DNA from: Marinomonas lutimaris
GTDB lineage: Bacteria; Pseudomonadota; Gammaproteobacteria; Pseudomonadales; Marinomonadaceae
Assembly: GCF_019426345.1 (NCBI RefSeq)
Contig: NZ_JAHLLW010000011.1
Location: 1-64,000 of the forward strand
Direction of reading: 5' to 3'
Length of the DNA stretch: 64,000 nucleotides
Within the stretch, counting starts at the first letter, position 1. Each line of letters begins with the position of its first letter. The notes below the pieces were generated by a model that saw only the letters and a program-made list of their open reading frames with translations, did not search any database and had not been told where the DNA came from. The position numbers and the translations under genes are program-made. This document shows, piece after piece, positions 28,405 to 37,804 of the stretch.

Positions 28405-29481
28405 ATGAAAGAGCAAACTTATCGCGTCTACGAAGCCATCAAATTAGATCCTCTAGCCTCACAACAAGCGATTGCCGATCGACTAGGTATGAGCAGAGAA
28501 TCGGTTGCAGGGCATATAATGCAACTCACTCGACAGGGTTATATCCTAGGGAAAGGCTACTTACTCGCCGAACAAAACGCTTATGTTGTTCTCGGTGGTG
28601 CCAATGTCGATATCAATGGTCATAGCAACGCGACCTTAAAATCTGGTGATTCAAACCCAGGAACCATTAGCCAGAGCCCTGGCGGAGTCGGTCGAAATAT
28701 CGCTGAAAACTTAGCTCGTCTGGGTGAACATGTACATTTGGTCGCCCCCATTGGACTGGATCAACGCGGAGATTGGCTTATTGAGCAAACTCGTTTAAGT
28801 GGCGTCGAAACCCATAACGTTTTACGTCATGACACCTTACCAACGGGTACTTACTTAGCCATCAACAATGATAATGGTCAGTTGCAAGCAGCGATTGCTG
28901 ATATGCGCATCATTGACACACTAGATGAGCAAAAACTTAGTAGCAAGCAGGCATTATTACAAAGCGCTTACAGCATTATTATCGATGCGAATTTGTCAGC
29001 CGAGGTTATCGAATGGTTGGCAAAACAACCTCTGTCGGCACGCTTTATTGCCGATGCAGTGTCCACCGCAAAAGCGCCTAGATTACGCTCTATCTTGCCG
29101 CAATTGAGCCTATTAAAAGTCAATCAAGATGAAGCTAGAGCCATTCTTGATAGCAATGAAACAGAACCAGAAAAACTAGCAGAAGCCTTACTTAACGCTG
29201 GCGTTGAAGAAATATTGCTCAGCCTTGGTAGCCAAGGCGTGCTTTTTGCTAACGTAGAATACAGCCAACGCAAAGCTTGCCACCCAAGCTCATCAGTTAG
29301 CGACAGCGGTGCCGGTGACGCATTGTTGGCAGGTTATATAAGTGCTCGTCAGCAGAACAAAAACCTCGATCAGGCTCTATCTTTTGCTCTGGCTTGCGCC
29401 GCGATGACATTAGAAAGCCCTCACGCAAATCACCCAGAACTTACTGTTCAAAATGTAACTCAATGGATAGAAAAACTATGA
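28405..29481 (+). CDS. psuK: Pseudouridine kinase-like PfkB protein with N-terminal winged helix
   Basis: This enzyme phosphorylates pseudouridine to pseudouridine 5'-phosphate for the next gene, PsuG. The 358-residue protein has an N-terminal helix-turn-helix (about residues 1-50; SQQAIADRLGMSRESVAGHI) fused to a PfkB kinase (about 60-355). The kinase carries SPGGVGRNIAENLARLG and the catalytic DSGAGDALLAGY near residue 300. E. coli PsuK lacks the extra domain, while the related YeiI has it, so this protein may also regulate its own operon. It overlaps psuG by four bases (ATGA). The psuG linkage decides the substrate call. Confidence 0.88.
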   Translation: MKEQTYRVYEAIKLDPLASQQAIADRLGMSRESVAGHIMQLTRQGYILGKGYLLAEQNAYVVLGGANVDINGHSNATLKSGDSNPGTISQSPGGVGRNIAENLARLGEHVHLVAPIGLDQRGDWLIEQTRLSGVETHNVLRHDTLPTGTYLAINNDNGQLQAAIADMRIIDTLDEQKLSSKQALLQSAYSIIIDANLSAEVIEWLAKQPLSARFIADAVSTAKAPRLRSILPQLSLLKVNQDEARAILDSNETEPEKLAEALLNAGVEEILLSLGSQGVLFANVEYSQRKACHPSSSVSDSGAGDALLAGYISARQQNKNLDQALSFALACAAMTLESPHANHPELTVQNVTQWIEKL

Positions 29482-30383
29482 ATCAATACCTAGACATACA
29501 CCCAGATGTTGCCGCAGCCATTGCGGCAGGAAAACCTGTTGTCGCCTTAGAAAGCACCATTATTTCTCATGGCATGCCGTGGCCACAAAATGCCGAAACT
29601 GCCAAGAAAGTAGAGCAAATCATCCGTGATAATGGCGCCGTTCCTGCGACTATCGCCATTATTGATGGCCGCCTGAAAGCGGGATTAAGTAATGATGAAA
29701 TTGATACTTTGGCAAAAGCTGGCTTGTCTGTGACCAAATGCTCACGCCGTGATTTACCCTTTGTTGTCGCACAAAAACAACACGGTGCAACCACGGTTGC
29801 AGCGACAATGATTATTGCGGCAATGGCTGGTATTAAAGTATTTGCCACTGGTGGCATTGGTGGCGTTCACCGCGGCGCACAGCAAACCTTTGATATTTCA
29901 GCGGATTTACAGGAGTTGGCCAAAACTAATGTAGCCGTTGTCTGTGCCGGCGCAAAGTCGATTCTTGATCTTGCTCTAACACGTGAATATTTGGAAACTC
30001 AAGGCGTGCCAGTATTAGGCTATAAAACCGATATGCTGCCTGCTTTTTATACTCGCGAAAGTGATCAAACAGTAGATTACAACATGCAGTCTGCTGGCGA
30101 TATTGCCGACTTTATTAAGGCAAAATGGGGAATGCAATTGCACGGTGGAGCGATTATCGCGAACCCAATTCCGGAAGAGTTTGCGATGGATAAAGCGGCC
30201 ATTGATGCTGCTATTAATCAGGCATTAACAGAGATGGAAGCACAAGGCGTAGCAGGTAAAGAGTCCACCCCCTTCTTGCTAGCACGCGTGGCGGAATTAA
30301 CCGGTGGCGACAGTTTAGCCAGTAATATTCAGCTGGTGTTTAACAACGCTCGCCTTGCTGCCGAAATCGCCTCCGCACTTTAA
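29478..30383 (+). CDS. psuG: Pseudouridine-5'-phosphate glycosidase
   Basis: PsuG cleaves the C-C glycosidic bond of pseudouridine 5'-phosphate to uracil and ribose 5-phosphate. From the ATG at 29478 it has 301 residues, the family length. Landmarks are ALESTIISHGMPWPQN near residue 23, ATGGIGGVHRGAQQTFDIS (about residues 120-140) with the conserved active-site cluster, and CAGAKSILDL. A longer frame from 29394 runs inside psuK and is rejected. The released uracil could feed the reductive pyrimidine operon at 5245-9559. A dispersed repeat lies about 75 bp downstream. Confidence 0.95.
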   Translation: MNQYLDIHPDVAAAIAAGKPVVALESTIISHGMPWPQNAETAKKVEQIIRDNGAVPATIAIIDGRLKAGLSNDEIDTLAKAGLSVTKCSRRDLPFVVAQKQHGATTVAATMIIAAMAGIKVFATGGIGGVHRGAQQTFDISADLQELAKTNVAVVCAGAKSILDLALTREYLETQGVPVLGYKTDMLPAFYTRESDQTVDYNMQSAGDIADFIKAKWGMQLHGGAIIANPIPEEFAMDKAAIDAAINQALTEMEAQGVAGKESTPFLLARVAELTGGDSLASNIQLVFNNARLAAEIASAL

Positions 30384-30455
30384 CCAAGCGAACTACATGG
30401 CAAACACCTACGTTTGTCATGTCTAACTAGCCTACAATTGGTTGATTTATATTGG

Positions 30456-30546
30456 TTTTTGTAGGTCGTGGCTTTAGCCCGACAAGACGTAATTTGTCGT
30501 GGTGAGTTTTTTGTCGGCATAAATGCGCGACCTACAAGATCAACGG
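30456..30546 (+). repeat. Dispersed palindromic repeat, copy B
   Basis: About 91 bp matching the reverse complement of 9745-9850. The ends TTGTAGGTCG (30459-30468) and CGACCTACAA (30528-30537) are inverted repeats. Inside are GGCTTTAGCCCGACAAGACG and TTTTTTGTCGGC. It lies between the convergent psuG and rlmF ends and may serve as a terminator or be a MITE-like element. No coding potential is seen. Confidence 0.75.
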
Positions 30547-30588
30547 AAGCCGTTTAGCCTCTCTTCGCGGGGAATTCACACTAAGAGA

Positions 30589-31572
30589 TTAGCTTTGCCA
30601 ATAATTGCCTTTCCAGTAGTCGATTTGATCGTCTCCGAGGAAACTCCACGCGACAAATCGACTAATTTTCTGGCCTTGCGCCATTTCAATCGTTTTCACT
30701 TGGCGAGCACCGACTTCCTTTAATGTGCGATAAATCGCCTCTAAATTGCCCTGACGCGCCACTAAAGAGGTAAACCAAAAACAACGATCAGCGTACTGCA
30801 CACTTTCTTTTACCATGCGCGAGACAAAGCCAGCTTCGCCGCCATCACACCATAATTCTGCGGCTGTACCGCCAAAGTTCAGCACAGGCTTTTCCGTCGT
30901 CGTTGTTTTGCCTTTCACACCACGCCATTTTCGCTGAGATTCGTCAATCATTGCCGATTCGCTGGTATGAAATGGCGGATTACATAAGGTCAAATCAAAG
31001 CGATCTTTTTCCTTCCACACACCATCAAAAAGCTTAGTGGGTTGAGTTTGCAAGCGCGCACTAATCACGCCTTTGAGACAAGCGTTAGATTTCACAATGG
31101 TGTCACAGGTTGCCACAGCAACAGGATTCACATCGGAACCAACAAACTGCCAGCCATATTCTTGATGACCAATAATCGGATACACACAGTTTGCACCAAC
31201 ACCAACATCCAAAACTTTTATACCTTTGCCACGAGGAATCACGCCCTGATTACTGGCGGCCAGTAAATCAGCTAAATAATGAATGTAATCCGCTCGCCCA
31301 GGAATAGGTGGACAAAGATAACCCGGTGGAATATCCCAAAAGGCAACACCATAGAAATGACTAAGCAAGGCACGGTTTAAGGTTTTCACCGCATCAGGAT
31401 TGGCAAAGTCCACTGACTCATTACCGTATTGATTGAGTTGAATAAAACCAGATAATTCAGGGCAAGAATCCGCCAATAGGGCAAAATCGTAGCGCGCACG
31501 ATGCGGGTTACGAGGATGAAGCTCTAATTTATTGGTGCGTTTGCTTTTCGTATTCTTGCTTTTTAAGACCAC
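30589..31572 (-). CDS. rlmF: 23S rRNA (adenine(1618)-N6)-methyltransferase
   Basis: RlmF methylates A1618 of 23S rRNA using S-adenosylmethionine. The 327-residue protein begins with a basic tail and the family hallmark LHPRNPHRARYDF (about residues 17-29). It continues with PPGYLCPPIPGRADYIHY, the SAM motif VLDVGVGANCVYP and the N6-methyltransferase motif NPPFHTSE. The start is GTG. No operon partners. Confidence 0.95.
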   Translation of the reverse strand: MVLKSKNTKSKRTNKLELHPRNPHRARYDFALLADSCPELSGFIQLNQYGNESVDFANPDAVKTLNRALLSHFYGVAFWDIPPGYLCPPIPGRADYIHYLADLLAASNQGVIPRGKGIKVLDVGVGANCVYPIIGHQEYGWQFVGSDVNPVAVATCDTIVKSNACLKGVISARLQTQPTKLFDGVWKEKDRFDLTLCNPPFHTSESAMIDESQRKWRGVKGKTTTTEKPVLNFGGTAAELWCDGGEAGFVSRMVKESVQYADRCFWFTSLVARQGNLEAIYRTLKEVGARQVKTIEMAQGQKISRFVAWSFLGDDQIDYWKGNYWQS

Positions 31573-31645
31573 TGTGATGCCATTGTTTTAAACCAAAACG
31601 CGAGTATAACCGAATTCCTCAGCTTGGACTAAATGTGCTGGAAGG

Positions 31646-32578
31646 TTACGGTTCTGGGTAAGGAATTAAGCTTTTTGCCACCTCTTCTGTGAGCTTTCTA
31701 AACCATTCAACGGCAGGGTCTCGCTCAATACTTTTTGGCCAACTTAAAAAATATTTTGAATCAGGAAATTCAACGGGCAGCGGTTTCATTGTAAGGTTAA
31801 ATTGATCACAAAATCGCTCTGCCAATAAACCGCTGGTACTAATTAACAACGAAGTACGCCCTACTGTTTCTAACGCAGACAAAAAGTACGGCGTACGAAA
31901 TGCAAAACGCCGTTCATGGGCCCTGTCAGCCAAAACAAAATCACTCACCACGCGTCGAGTTCCGCCCATACTAACCAGCACATGGGAAAAGCTTAAATAT
32001 TCATCAAGACTAATTTTGTCTTGCTTAGCAAGTGGGTGATTATTCGACATGATGCAGCGAAACTTTTCACGCCCCAACAAAACTTTGCGGTAGGTATTCG
32101 GAATCTCAATGTATTCACTACATAACACCACATCGACAGAATGCTCGGTTTGACTGATTAAACTGGTTTCAGTAATAGTCGTTGTTTCCAAAGAGGCGAA
32201 TGGCGCTTCTTGGTAAAAGCGTTCCGCTATAGCTGGCACATAGGCTTGAGCCTGATAATGGGTGGTTTGTAAGCGGAAAACACGGTTGCTGCTTTGCGGT
32301 TGAAAGTCTGGAGGAGACTCCAGCCCCGCCATTTGTTCCATCATTAACTTTAATGGCGCTTCTAGTGCTAATGCTTTTGATGTTGGCACCATGCCTTTTG
32401 AGGTACGAATAAACAAAGGATCATCAAAAGCGTCACGTAGTCGATTAAGCAATCGACTCATGGCTGATTGGCTTAAATACAGGCGATCCGCCGCCCGGCC
32501 AACGTTACGCTCTTCCAATAAATATAGAAGTCCAGTTAAGGATTTAAGATCCAAATGTTGTAGCGAACTAGGGATCAT
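31646..32578 (-). CDS. LysR-family transcriptional regulator
   Basis: A regulator of about 310 residues with an N-terminal helix-turn-helix (LLEERNVGRAADRLYLSQSA, about residues 19-38, then MSRLLNRLRDAFDDPLFIR) and a periplasmic-binding-like effector domain. An in-frame TTG two codons upstream (32584) is the alternative start. It is divergent from a DMT transporter 110 bp away and probably controls it, since LysR regulators often govern the adjacent divergent gene. The promoter gap contains ATGCATAATGATTAGAACTA-type AT-rich DNA with no clear operator I can fix. Confidence 0.9.
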   Translation of the reverse strand: MIPSSLQHLDLKSLTGLLYLLEERNVGRAADRLYLSQSAMSRLLNRLRDAFDDPLFIRTSKGMVPTSKALALEAPLKLMMEQMAGLESPPDFQPQSSNRVFRLQTTHYQAQAYVPAIAERFYQEAPFASLETTTITETSLISQTEHSVDVVLCSEYIEIPNTYRKVLLGREKFRCIMSNNHPLAKQDKISLDEYLSFSHVLVSMGGTRRVVSDFVLADRAHERRFAFRTPYFLSALETVGRTSLLISTSGLLAERFCDQFNLTMKPLPVEFPDSKYFLSWPKSIERDPAVEWFRKLTEEVAKSLIPYPEP

Positions 32579-32688
32579 GACCAAATCTCGATTTATGCAT
32601 AATGATTAGAACTATTATGCATTGGATTTAACAGAGGGGGGAAGCCATTATGGCATTTCTGGTTCACTTAATTTAAAAGGCTACTGCC

Positions 32689-33654
32689 ATGTTAACTGCA
32701 AAACAGACTTTCTTGTACGGCCTCTTTTTTAGTTCTGTTACCGTGCTGTTTTGGGGAATGCTTCCTATTGCTCTTAAACTATCAGGTGGATTTTCCGATC
32801 CGATTACTCTGACTTGGCTGCGCTTTTCTATAGCGGGTATCATATTGGGCTTATGGCAATGGCAACGCGGCAAGCTAGGAGAATTTAAATCCTTGTCTAA
32901 AAATGACTGGCTACGTCTTTTCGCTGCAGGAACCTTTTTGATTATTAACTACACCAGCTTTGCGTGGAGCTTGAACTTTTTATTACCGGGTTCAGCGCAA
33001 TTGAGTTTTCAAATTGCACCGTTGTTTCTCGCCTTAGGTGGTTTGTTCTTTCTGAAAGAAAACATTAACTGGCAACAATGGCTATGTTTTGTGGGAATAG
33101 GTCTAGGGATGTTGGTATTCTTCCACCCTATTTTTGGGCAAGGTGGTCAAGGCTCAATTTGGGTTGGTTTTGCTATTGTTCAAATGTCTGCCGCAGCGTG
33201 GTCTATGTATGCATTACTGCAAAAATCTTTGTTCAAACATCTAGCACCGTCCAATATTTTACTGGCGATTTATATTTATGCCTTGATCGTTATGCTGCCA
33301 TTTTCATCGCCAAGCGAGCTATTAAAGATGTCTTCTGATGATGCTTGGATTGCGGCATTTTGCTGTCTTAATACACTTATCGCTTATGGCGCTTTTGCGC
33401 AAGCCATGCGTTATTGGCAAACAGTGCAAGTAAGCGCGTCTGTTGCTTTGACGCCTGTAATGGCATTTATACTGACCGAGCTTTGTGTCGCCTTTGGATG
33501 GTGGACGAGCAGTATTAGCTCATCTCATGCTGACTTGTTAAGTTTATTTGGAATGTTAATTGTTATCGTCAGTGCGATTAACGTGCAATTGATTAGTGCA
33601 AGAGTTCAGCGTAAAGCCGCGTTACTAACAAAGTCACTCAGTGAAGCGGCTTAA
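32689..33654 (+). CDS. EamA/DMT family transporter
   Basis: A 321-residue, ten-segment inner-membrane transporter with two EamA repeats. Landmarks are FWGMLPIALKLSGGFSDPIT near residue 22 (a proline-rich first loop common in the family) and FAQAMRYWQTVQVSASVALT near residue 238. It is divergent from a LysR regulator, suggesting inducible export of a metabolite or toxic compound. Substrate unknown. Confidence 0.85.
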   Translation: MLTAKQTFLYGLFFSSVTVLFWGMLPIALKLSGGFSDPITLTWLRFSIAGIILGLWQWQRGKLGEFKSLSKNDWLRLFAAGTFLIINYTSFAWSLNFLLPGSAQLSFQIAPLFLALGGLFFLKENINWQQWLCFVGIGLGMLVFFHPIFGQGGQGSIWVGFAIVQMSAAAWSMYALLQKSLFKHLAPSNILLAIYIYALIVMLPFSSPSELLKMSSDDAWIAAFCCLNTLIAYGAFAQAMRYWQTVQVSASVALTPVMAFILTELCVAFGWWTSSISSSHADLLSLFGMLIVIVSAINVQLISARVQRKAALLTKSLSEAA

Positions 33655-33678
33655 TTTGATCTTCAAAGCTTTAGGCGG

Positions 33679-34029
33679 TTACAGCCATAACGTAAATGGA
33701 ATAATTGAAATACCTAAAATAATCAACACGGCGATTAGAGTAAAAATTGCTTCCGTAGGATTCTGACGAGCGTGTTGTAAATAACCCAATATCCATTGCC
33801 CAAAAGTGATGGGACGCATGGTTTGAGCTCGGGCAATTTGGTCTTCTCGAATTAACTCTCTTGCTTTGATGGCTTGCTCTTTGTCTTTTACCCACAGACC
33901 AGCCATGGAAATTTGCCAGCGCCCTGCAGTGGTTTCGTAGAAGGCAATATCGTGGTCGGTTAATAGTTGACGAATATCATCCGCTTCCTCATCAGGAACA
34001 TATTTAAGCCGAAAAACCAGAGTTGCCAT
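33679..34029 (-). CDS. DUF6164-like small membrane protein
   Basis: A 116-residue protein with a soluble N-terminal domain and one C-terminal membrane segment (about residues 94-114). The sequence LVFRLKYVPDEEADDIRQLL, then HDIAFYETTAGRWQIS and LWVKDKEQAIKARELI, matches my recollection of the DUF6164 family, which is small, inner-membrane anchored and uncharacterised. The N-terminal fold looks like a putative signal-transducing DUF2007-type domain. It is convergent with the DMT transporter (24 bp gap). Confidence 0.75.
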   Translation of the reverse strand: MATLVFRLKYVPDEEADDIRQLLTDHDIAFYETTAGRWQISMAGLWVKDKEQAIKARELIREDQIARAQTMRPITFGQWILGYLQHARQNPTEAIFTLIAVLIILGISIIPFTLWL

Positions 34030-34115
34030 ATTGTAAAAACCTTGAGCGTAGAAATTGAGCGATAGAGGGTAAGAGAAGCGGACACATAATACAATCTAGT
34101 ATCGCAATAGCGTCT

Positions 34116-35669
34116 TTATTTAATAGTGTTTTCTTCAAACCAGGCAATAACTTGCTCTTTCGGTAAAGGCCGGCAGAAGTAGTAACCTTGCACTCTGTCT
34201 ACGCCAAGTTCTCGAACTGCGTTTAATTGGTCTTCTCGCTCAACACCTTCAGCCACCAGCTCCATGTTTAACTCTTTTGCTAATTTGGTAACCGAGGTAA
34301 GTATCTGACGGGTAAATTGATCATCTTTCAAACTAGCAATAAAGACTTGATCCAACTTTAATGTGTCGTATGGGAAACGCCGAAGAAAATCTAAACCTGC
34401 ATAGCCCGTTCCAAAATCATCCACGGACAAACCGACACCCAAGGCTTTAATGTGTTCAAAACGACTCACCATCAAAGGCAACTCCACAGCGTTTAATGCA
34501 CTGGTTTCAGTGACTTCCAGCCCTAGTCGACCTTTTAACTCTGGGTACTCTTCAAGAATAGTAGCCAAGGTGTCAGCAAAACCGTCTTTAAGTAAGCTGT
34601 GTCTATCAACATTGACAGCCGTTTTTATATTACGTAATTGCTCCGGATACTCTCTATAAAAGTCCCCAACTTTTCGAATTACCATCCAAGTAAGGTCATC
34701 AATCAGGCCAAGTCGATCTGCCATATCTACAATGACCAATGGCGAAACCTGACCATGGCGAAAGGAACGCCAACGGATAAGCGCTTCCATTTCATGAAAG
34801 CAACCAGCATTAAGCGAAACAATAGGCTGGAAGTGTACTTCCATGGTCTCACTTTTAATCGCTCGTTTGATGCAGTGGCGCAAAGAACGACGATAATAAA
34901 CCAGTACGAAATGCCCGATAAAAAATGCAGCTAACAACAGCGCCCAACAAATTAGCATAACCGGCAAGAGCGACCAGAAGTGCCGCCAGTATAGACTTGA
35001 AGGCAAAAGTACGACCAATGACATAGACCAATCAGCCAAAGACGCTTCTTGTTCAGCCATAACACTTGAATCAATACCTTCTCTATTGGAAGAAAGAATT
35101 TGCTTGCCCAGAGTCAACTCATAGAAATAATCTGGCAAGAGTATTATATCAACGCTGATGGCAATCCTATCTGGTGGAGCTAGCCCATTAGCACCAAGAC
35201 CGTCGCTTCTTTGATAAAAAGCAAAAAAAGTCGACTCACTCAAGGTATTAGAGCGCATGAGTGAAACCGTTTTTCTATCTGCACTACCTTTAATACGAGA
35301 GATAATAGAGTCATATATCTTGATATTAGCGGGACCTAGATTAGAGCAATAAACCTTAAAATTAGAGTTAAATAAGCCAATCTCTTTAAAGGTGGGCGAA
35401 TAAAATGTTGCTCGACGTAACAGCTTGATATTATCCCTGTCACATGACAAATCAGCATCATCTGTAACCTGCTTTAGCTCAGTAAAAATGCCATCCATTC
35501 GCTCAGATAAAGCACGTTTAGCGGCTGTGGTTTTATTTTCTAAATCGTTTAATAAAGAAAGATAAAGCCCTAAAGTGAAAAGGGTCAGAATGAGAAATAG
35601 GGATAGAAGGCCATAAAAAGAAAGTACTTTTTTTTTCGAGGGCATTAATGCACTGATATTTTTAAACAC
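34116..35669 (-). CDS. CSS-motif EAL phosphodiesterase
   Basis: A 517-residue membrane c-di-GMP phosphodiesterase of the E. coli PdeC type. Membrane segment (about 17-40), periplasmic CSS-like domain (about 45-225) with C76 and the C108-S-N variant of the CSS motif in YCSNLG, second membrane segment (about 233-258), cytoplasmic EAL domain (about 265-515). EAL residues are intact: E295-A-L, NVDRHS, EVTETS, DDFGTGYAGLDFLRRF, KLDQVF, AEGVE. In PdeC the cysteines make a redox-sensitive disulfide, and the two cysteines here could do the same. Start is GTG behind GGAGGCGG. Confidence 0.92.
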   Translation of the reverse strand: MFKNISALMPSKKKVLSFYGLLSLFLILTLFTLGLYLSLLNDLENKTTAAKRALSERMDGIFTELKQVTDDADLSCDRDNIKLLRRATFYSPTFKEIGLFNSNFKVYCSNLGPANIKIYDSIISRIKGSADRKTVSLMRSNTLSESTFFAFYQRSDGLGANGLAPPDRIAISVDIILLPDYFYELTLGKQILSSNREGIDSSVMAEQEASLADWSMSLVVLLPSSLYWRHFWSLLPVMLICWALLLAAFFIGHFVLVYYRRSLRHCIKRAIKSETMEVHFQPIVSLNAGCFHEMEALIRWRSFRHGQVSPLVIVDMADRLGLIDDLTWMVIRKVGDFYREYPEQLRNIKTAVNVDRHSLLKDGFADTLATILEEYPELKGRLGLEVTETSALNAVELPLMVSRFEHIKALGVGLSVDDFGTGYAGLDFLRRFPYDTLKLDQVFIASLKDDQFTRQILTSVTKLAKELNMELVAEGVEREDQLNAVRELGVDRVQGYYFCRPLPKEQVIAWFEENTIK

Positions 35670-35781
35670 AAAGCCGCCTCCCTACATTTAATATCTAACA
35701 ACATACTTAATCTAACCACATAAACATACTATTTATAGGGTCATGAAAATATCCGCATAATTACACAGATATTTAAAAGTA

Positions 35782-35812
35782 CCAATAAAAAAGACCGCTT
35801 TAAAGCAGTCTT
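35782..35812 (-). terminator. Terminator of the RpoE-ChrR-linked lipid operon
   Basis: AAGACCGCTTT/AAAGCAGTCTT hairpin at 35791-35812 with one mismatch pair, followed on the minus strand by TTTTTTATT. It lies about 115 bp after the DUF3833 stop. The rest of 35670-35926 shows no gene. Confidence 0.8.
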
Positions 35813-35926
35813 TTATGCATAACCTAGAAGATAATCCTTACACTCACTACCTCTATCCAGCTTAGTAATAAAGTCTCTTAAGCATTATTCATTTCTGGGT
35901 AAAAAGTCAGAATACCACTAAATTAC

Positions 35927-36484
35927 TCAGTACTGTTGAGGTGTTTTTTCAATAACAATAGTTAAGTAACCCACTTCGACCCCAAATTTTTTCATCACAG
36001 ATTCGTTGATAACCACACCTTCTTTTACCATGTACATACGATCATCAACATTCACATCGATTAAGTCACCATCATAGGGAACTTGTAAGACATAATTCAT
36101 AAACAAGGCATTACCGGATATTTTAATGTCACCAGATCCAACTACATCATTCGCTGTTGCTGAGTATTCGCCCTGCTCATTTGGCGTCATAATCCAAGTT
36201 CTATGTTGGATTTCACCATCATCAAACACAAATTTCTCAGCTAATATGCCAACACCACCTTTCCAACGACCTTCTAACGTAGCATTGAAATAACGAGTCA
36301 CTTCACCGCTACGATTTTTCAAAATGCCATGCGCAGTTAAAGGCCCAGTAAAGAAACTTTGTAAGTCAAACTTTGGCTCATTTTTAGCGTACAAAGACAC
36401 ATCAGACGTAGAGCATGCCGTAAGCAATAATACACACAGTAAAACAGTGAGTTTACCCGTAACAGATCGGAACAGATGTCTCAT
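35927..36484 (-). CDS. DUF3833 family lipoprotein
   Basis: A 185-residue predicted lipoprotein: signal peptide with lipobox LLLTAC (cysteine about residue 24), then a domain with FFTGPLTAHGILKNRSGEVT and FDDGEIQHRTWIM, characteristic of DUF3833. Family members occur next to cyclopropane-fatty-acid synthase and DUF1365 genes in marine Gammaproteobacteria. AGGAG precedes the ATG. It is the last gene of the divergent operon facing rpoE-chrR. A role in handling modified lipids in the periplasm is an inference from the company it keeps. Confidence 0.86.
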   Translation of the reverse strand: MRHLFRSVTGKLTVLLCVLLLTACSTSDVSLYAKNEPKFDLQSFFTGPLTAHGILKNRSGEVTRYFNATLEGRWKGGVGILAEKFVFDDGEIQHRTWIMTPNEQGEYSATANDVVGSGDIKISGNALFMNYVLQVPYDGDLIDVNVDDRMYMVKEGVVINESVMKKFGVEVGYLTIVIEKTPQQY

Positions 36485-36520
36485 ATTACTTACTTCTCCT
36501 AAGCTAACGTTGAAAATAAA

Positions 36521-37249
36521 TTACATATAATGGTATTGAATATCGACTGTTTGATATTTACCTTGTTCATCACAAATATTTGCTCGACCAGTAAAGCGTA
36601 ATAATCTTTTGTCTGCTGGGTCATAAGCAACCACAATAGGATCGACCGCCAATTTTACCAACCAAGATACTGGAGTAAGTGCGAAACACTGAGCGCCGTC
36701 CGCAGTACCTTCCACACAGGAGGCTTTGCTAAAACGGAAGGAAAAGGTTGTTTGTTTGCTGGGCACTAGATATTCAATATCCATGTTTTTACCTGCTTCT
36801 AAGGCATCCCAGTACTGTTTGATGAATGCATCAAAGCCAGCATCGACAATCATACCTGCCGCAAGTTTCACAGAGGCTTTTTCTTCTTTAGCAGCACGAT
36901 TTTCTTGATAAACGATGTTTAATTTCCCACCAGACTGAGTGACTCCAATCTTTTCGCCATTACGCTCATTAACCTGAGAAAAGCTAGGTGTCATCTTCGA
37001 CTGAGAAAAATCGAGTTTTTTATGCCCAAAAACACGACCATCAGGCTCTGAATATTCTACATTGTAAGCTTCGTCGCTGAGTTTCTCGTGAGTTTCTCTA
37101 TACAACAAAGCACCTGTTTTCACACTATAAGCACTGCCTACTATTTTTGAAAAAGATGTATCGGCCAAACAGAAAGAGCTAAAGAAGAAGGCACAAAGGG
37201 CTGCTATAAAAAACCGCTGCTGCGGAAAAAATACGAAAGAACGCTTCAT
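36521..37249 (-). CDS. Secreted hypothetical protein of the lipid-modification operon
   Basis: A protein of about 242 residues that I do not assign to a named family. From the ATG at 37249 it has a typical signal peptide (basic start KRSFVFFPQQRFF, hydrophobic core, cleavage near SFCLA-DT). The mature part is beta-rich with VLPSK-like motifs such as IEYLVPSKQTTFSFRF. The longer frame begins with a GTG at 37267 lacking a Shine-Dalgarno. Placement between DUF2878 and DUF3833 genes in the same operon suggests an envelope role in the same process. The two cysteines SCVEGTADGAQC could form a disulfide. Confidence 0.75.
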   Translation of the reverse strand: MKRSFVFFPQQRFFIAALCAFFFSSFCLADTSFSKIVGSAYSVKTGALLYRETHEKLSDEAYNVEYSEPDGRVFGHKKLDFSQSKMTPSFSQVNERNGEKIGVTQSGGKLNIVYQENRAAKEEKASVKLAAGMIVDAGFDAFIKQYWDALEAGKNMDIEYLVPSKQTTFSFRFSKASCVEGTADGAQCFALTPVSWLVKLAVDPIVVAYDPADKRLLRFTGRANICDEQGKYQTVDIQYHYM

Positions 37250-37274
37250 TTTCTTATCTATCCTCACTTTTTAA

Positions 37275-37790
37275 CTAATGCTCTCTTTGAAACAAGGCCC
37301 ATTTTTCACAAAGCCATACGCCCAACGGTAACACCAAAGACCAAATAATCGCTACTATAAAAAGAGTCAAGATCACAGGTTCTGCCAAGCTGATACCGGC
37401 TAAATTAGCACCAGCAAAATAACTCATCGTTGGCCCAACTACGCCCATTACAGCGCTCAAAACATAACGTGAGCGCAAAAAAGCCAAACTATGAGCAAAT
37501 AAGGTACCGACGCAAACCCAAAGACAGAGCAACCAAATGGGCGGCAATGCTGTTTGTCCAAACAATGTTACGTTCGATGAAAACACTCCGATTTGAAACA
37601 AAGTACCATCAATGACGACACCTAGTGCTAGGAAGGAAAACAGCAGACGCCATTCTCTACGAGAATGCATAAAATAGCGATCATGCAAAAAAAGATAAGC
37701 CAAAGTGGCGACCAATGCCCAAGCATTACCAGCAAGCAAGCAGACAAACCAAACGACTTGAAACAAAATGGCATTCATCAAAGGTTTCAT
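37275..37790 (-). CDS. DUF2878 family membrane protein
   Basis: A 171-residue integral membrane protein with about five hydrophobic segments. The start AILFQVVWFVCLLAGN and the segment LFQIGVFSSN resemble DUF2878 proteins, which regularly accompany cyclopropane-fatty-acid synthase operons of this kind. GGAGTAAATGGC precedes the ATG. It lies 14 bp after the methyltransferase gene, within the operon. Function unknown. Confidence 0.82.
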   Translation of the reverse strand: MKPLMNAILFQVVWFVCLLAGNAWALVATLAYLFLHDRYFMHSRREWRLLFSFLALGVVIDGTLFQIGVFSSNVTLFGQTALPPIWLLCLWVCVGTLFAHSLAFLRSRYVLSAVMGVVGPTMSYFAGANLAGISLAEPVILTLFIVAIIWSLVLPLGVWLCEKWALFQREH

Positions 37791-37804
37791 GCCATTTACT
37801 CCAT

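Noticed and set aside
29394-29477. N-terminal extension of psuG
   Set aside because: It lies in another frame of psuK; the ATG at 29478 overlaps the psuK stop as ATGA and matches the family start.
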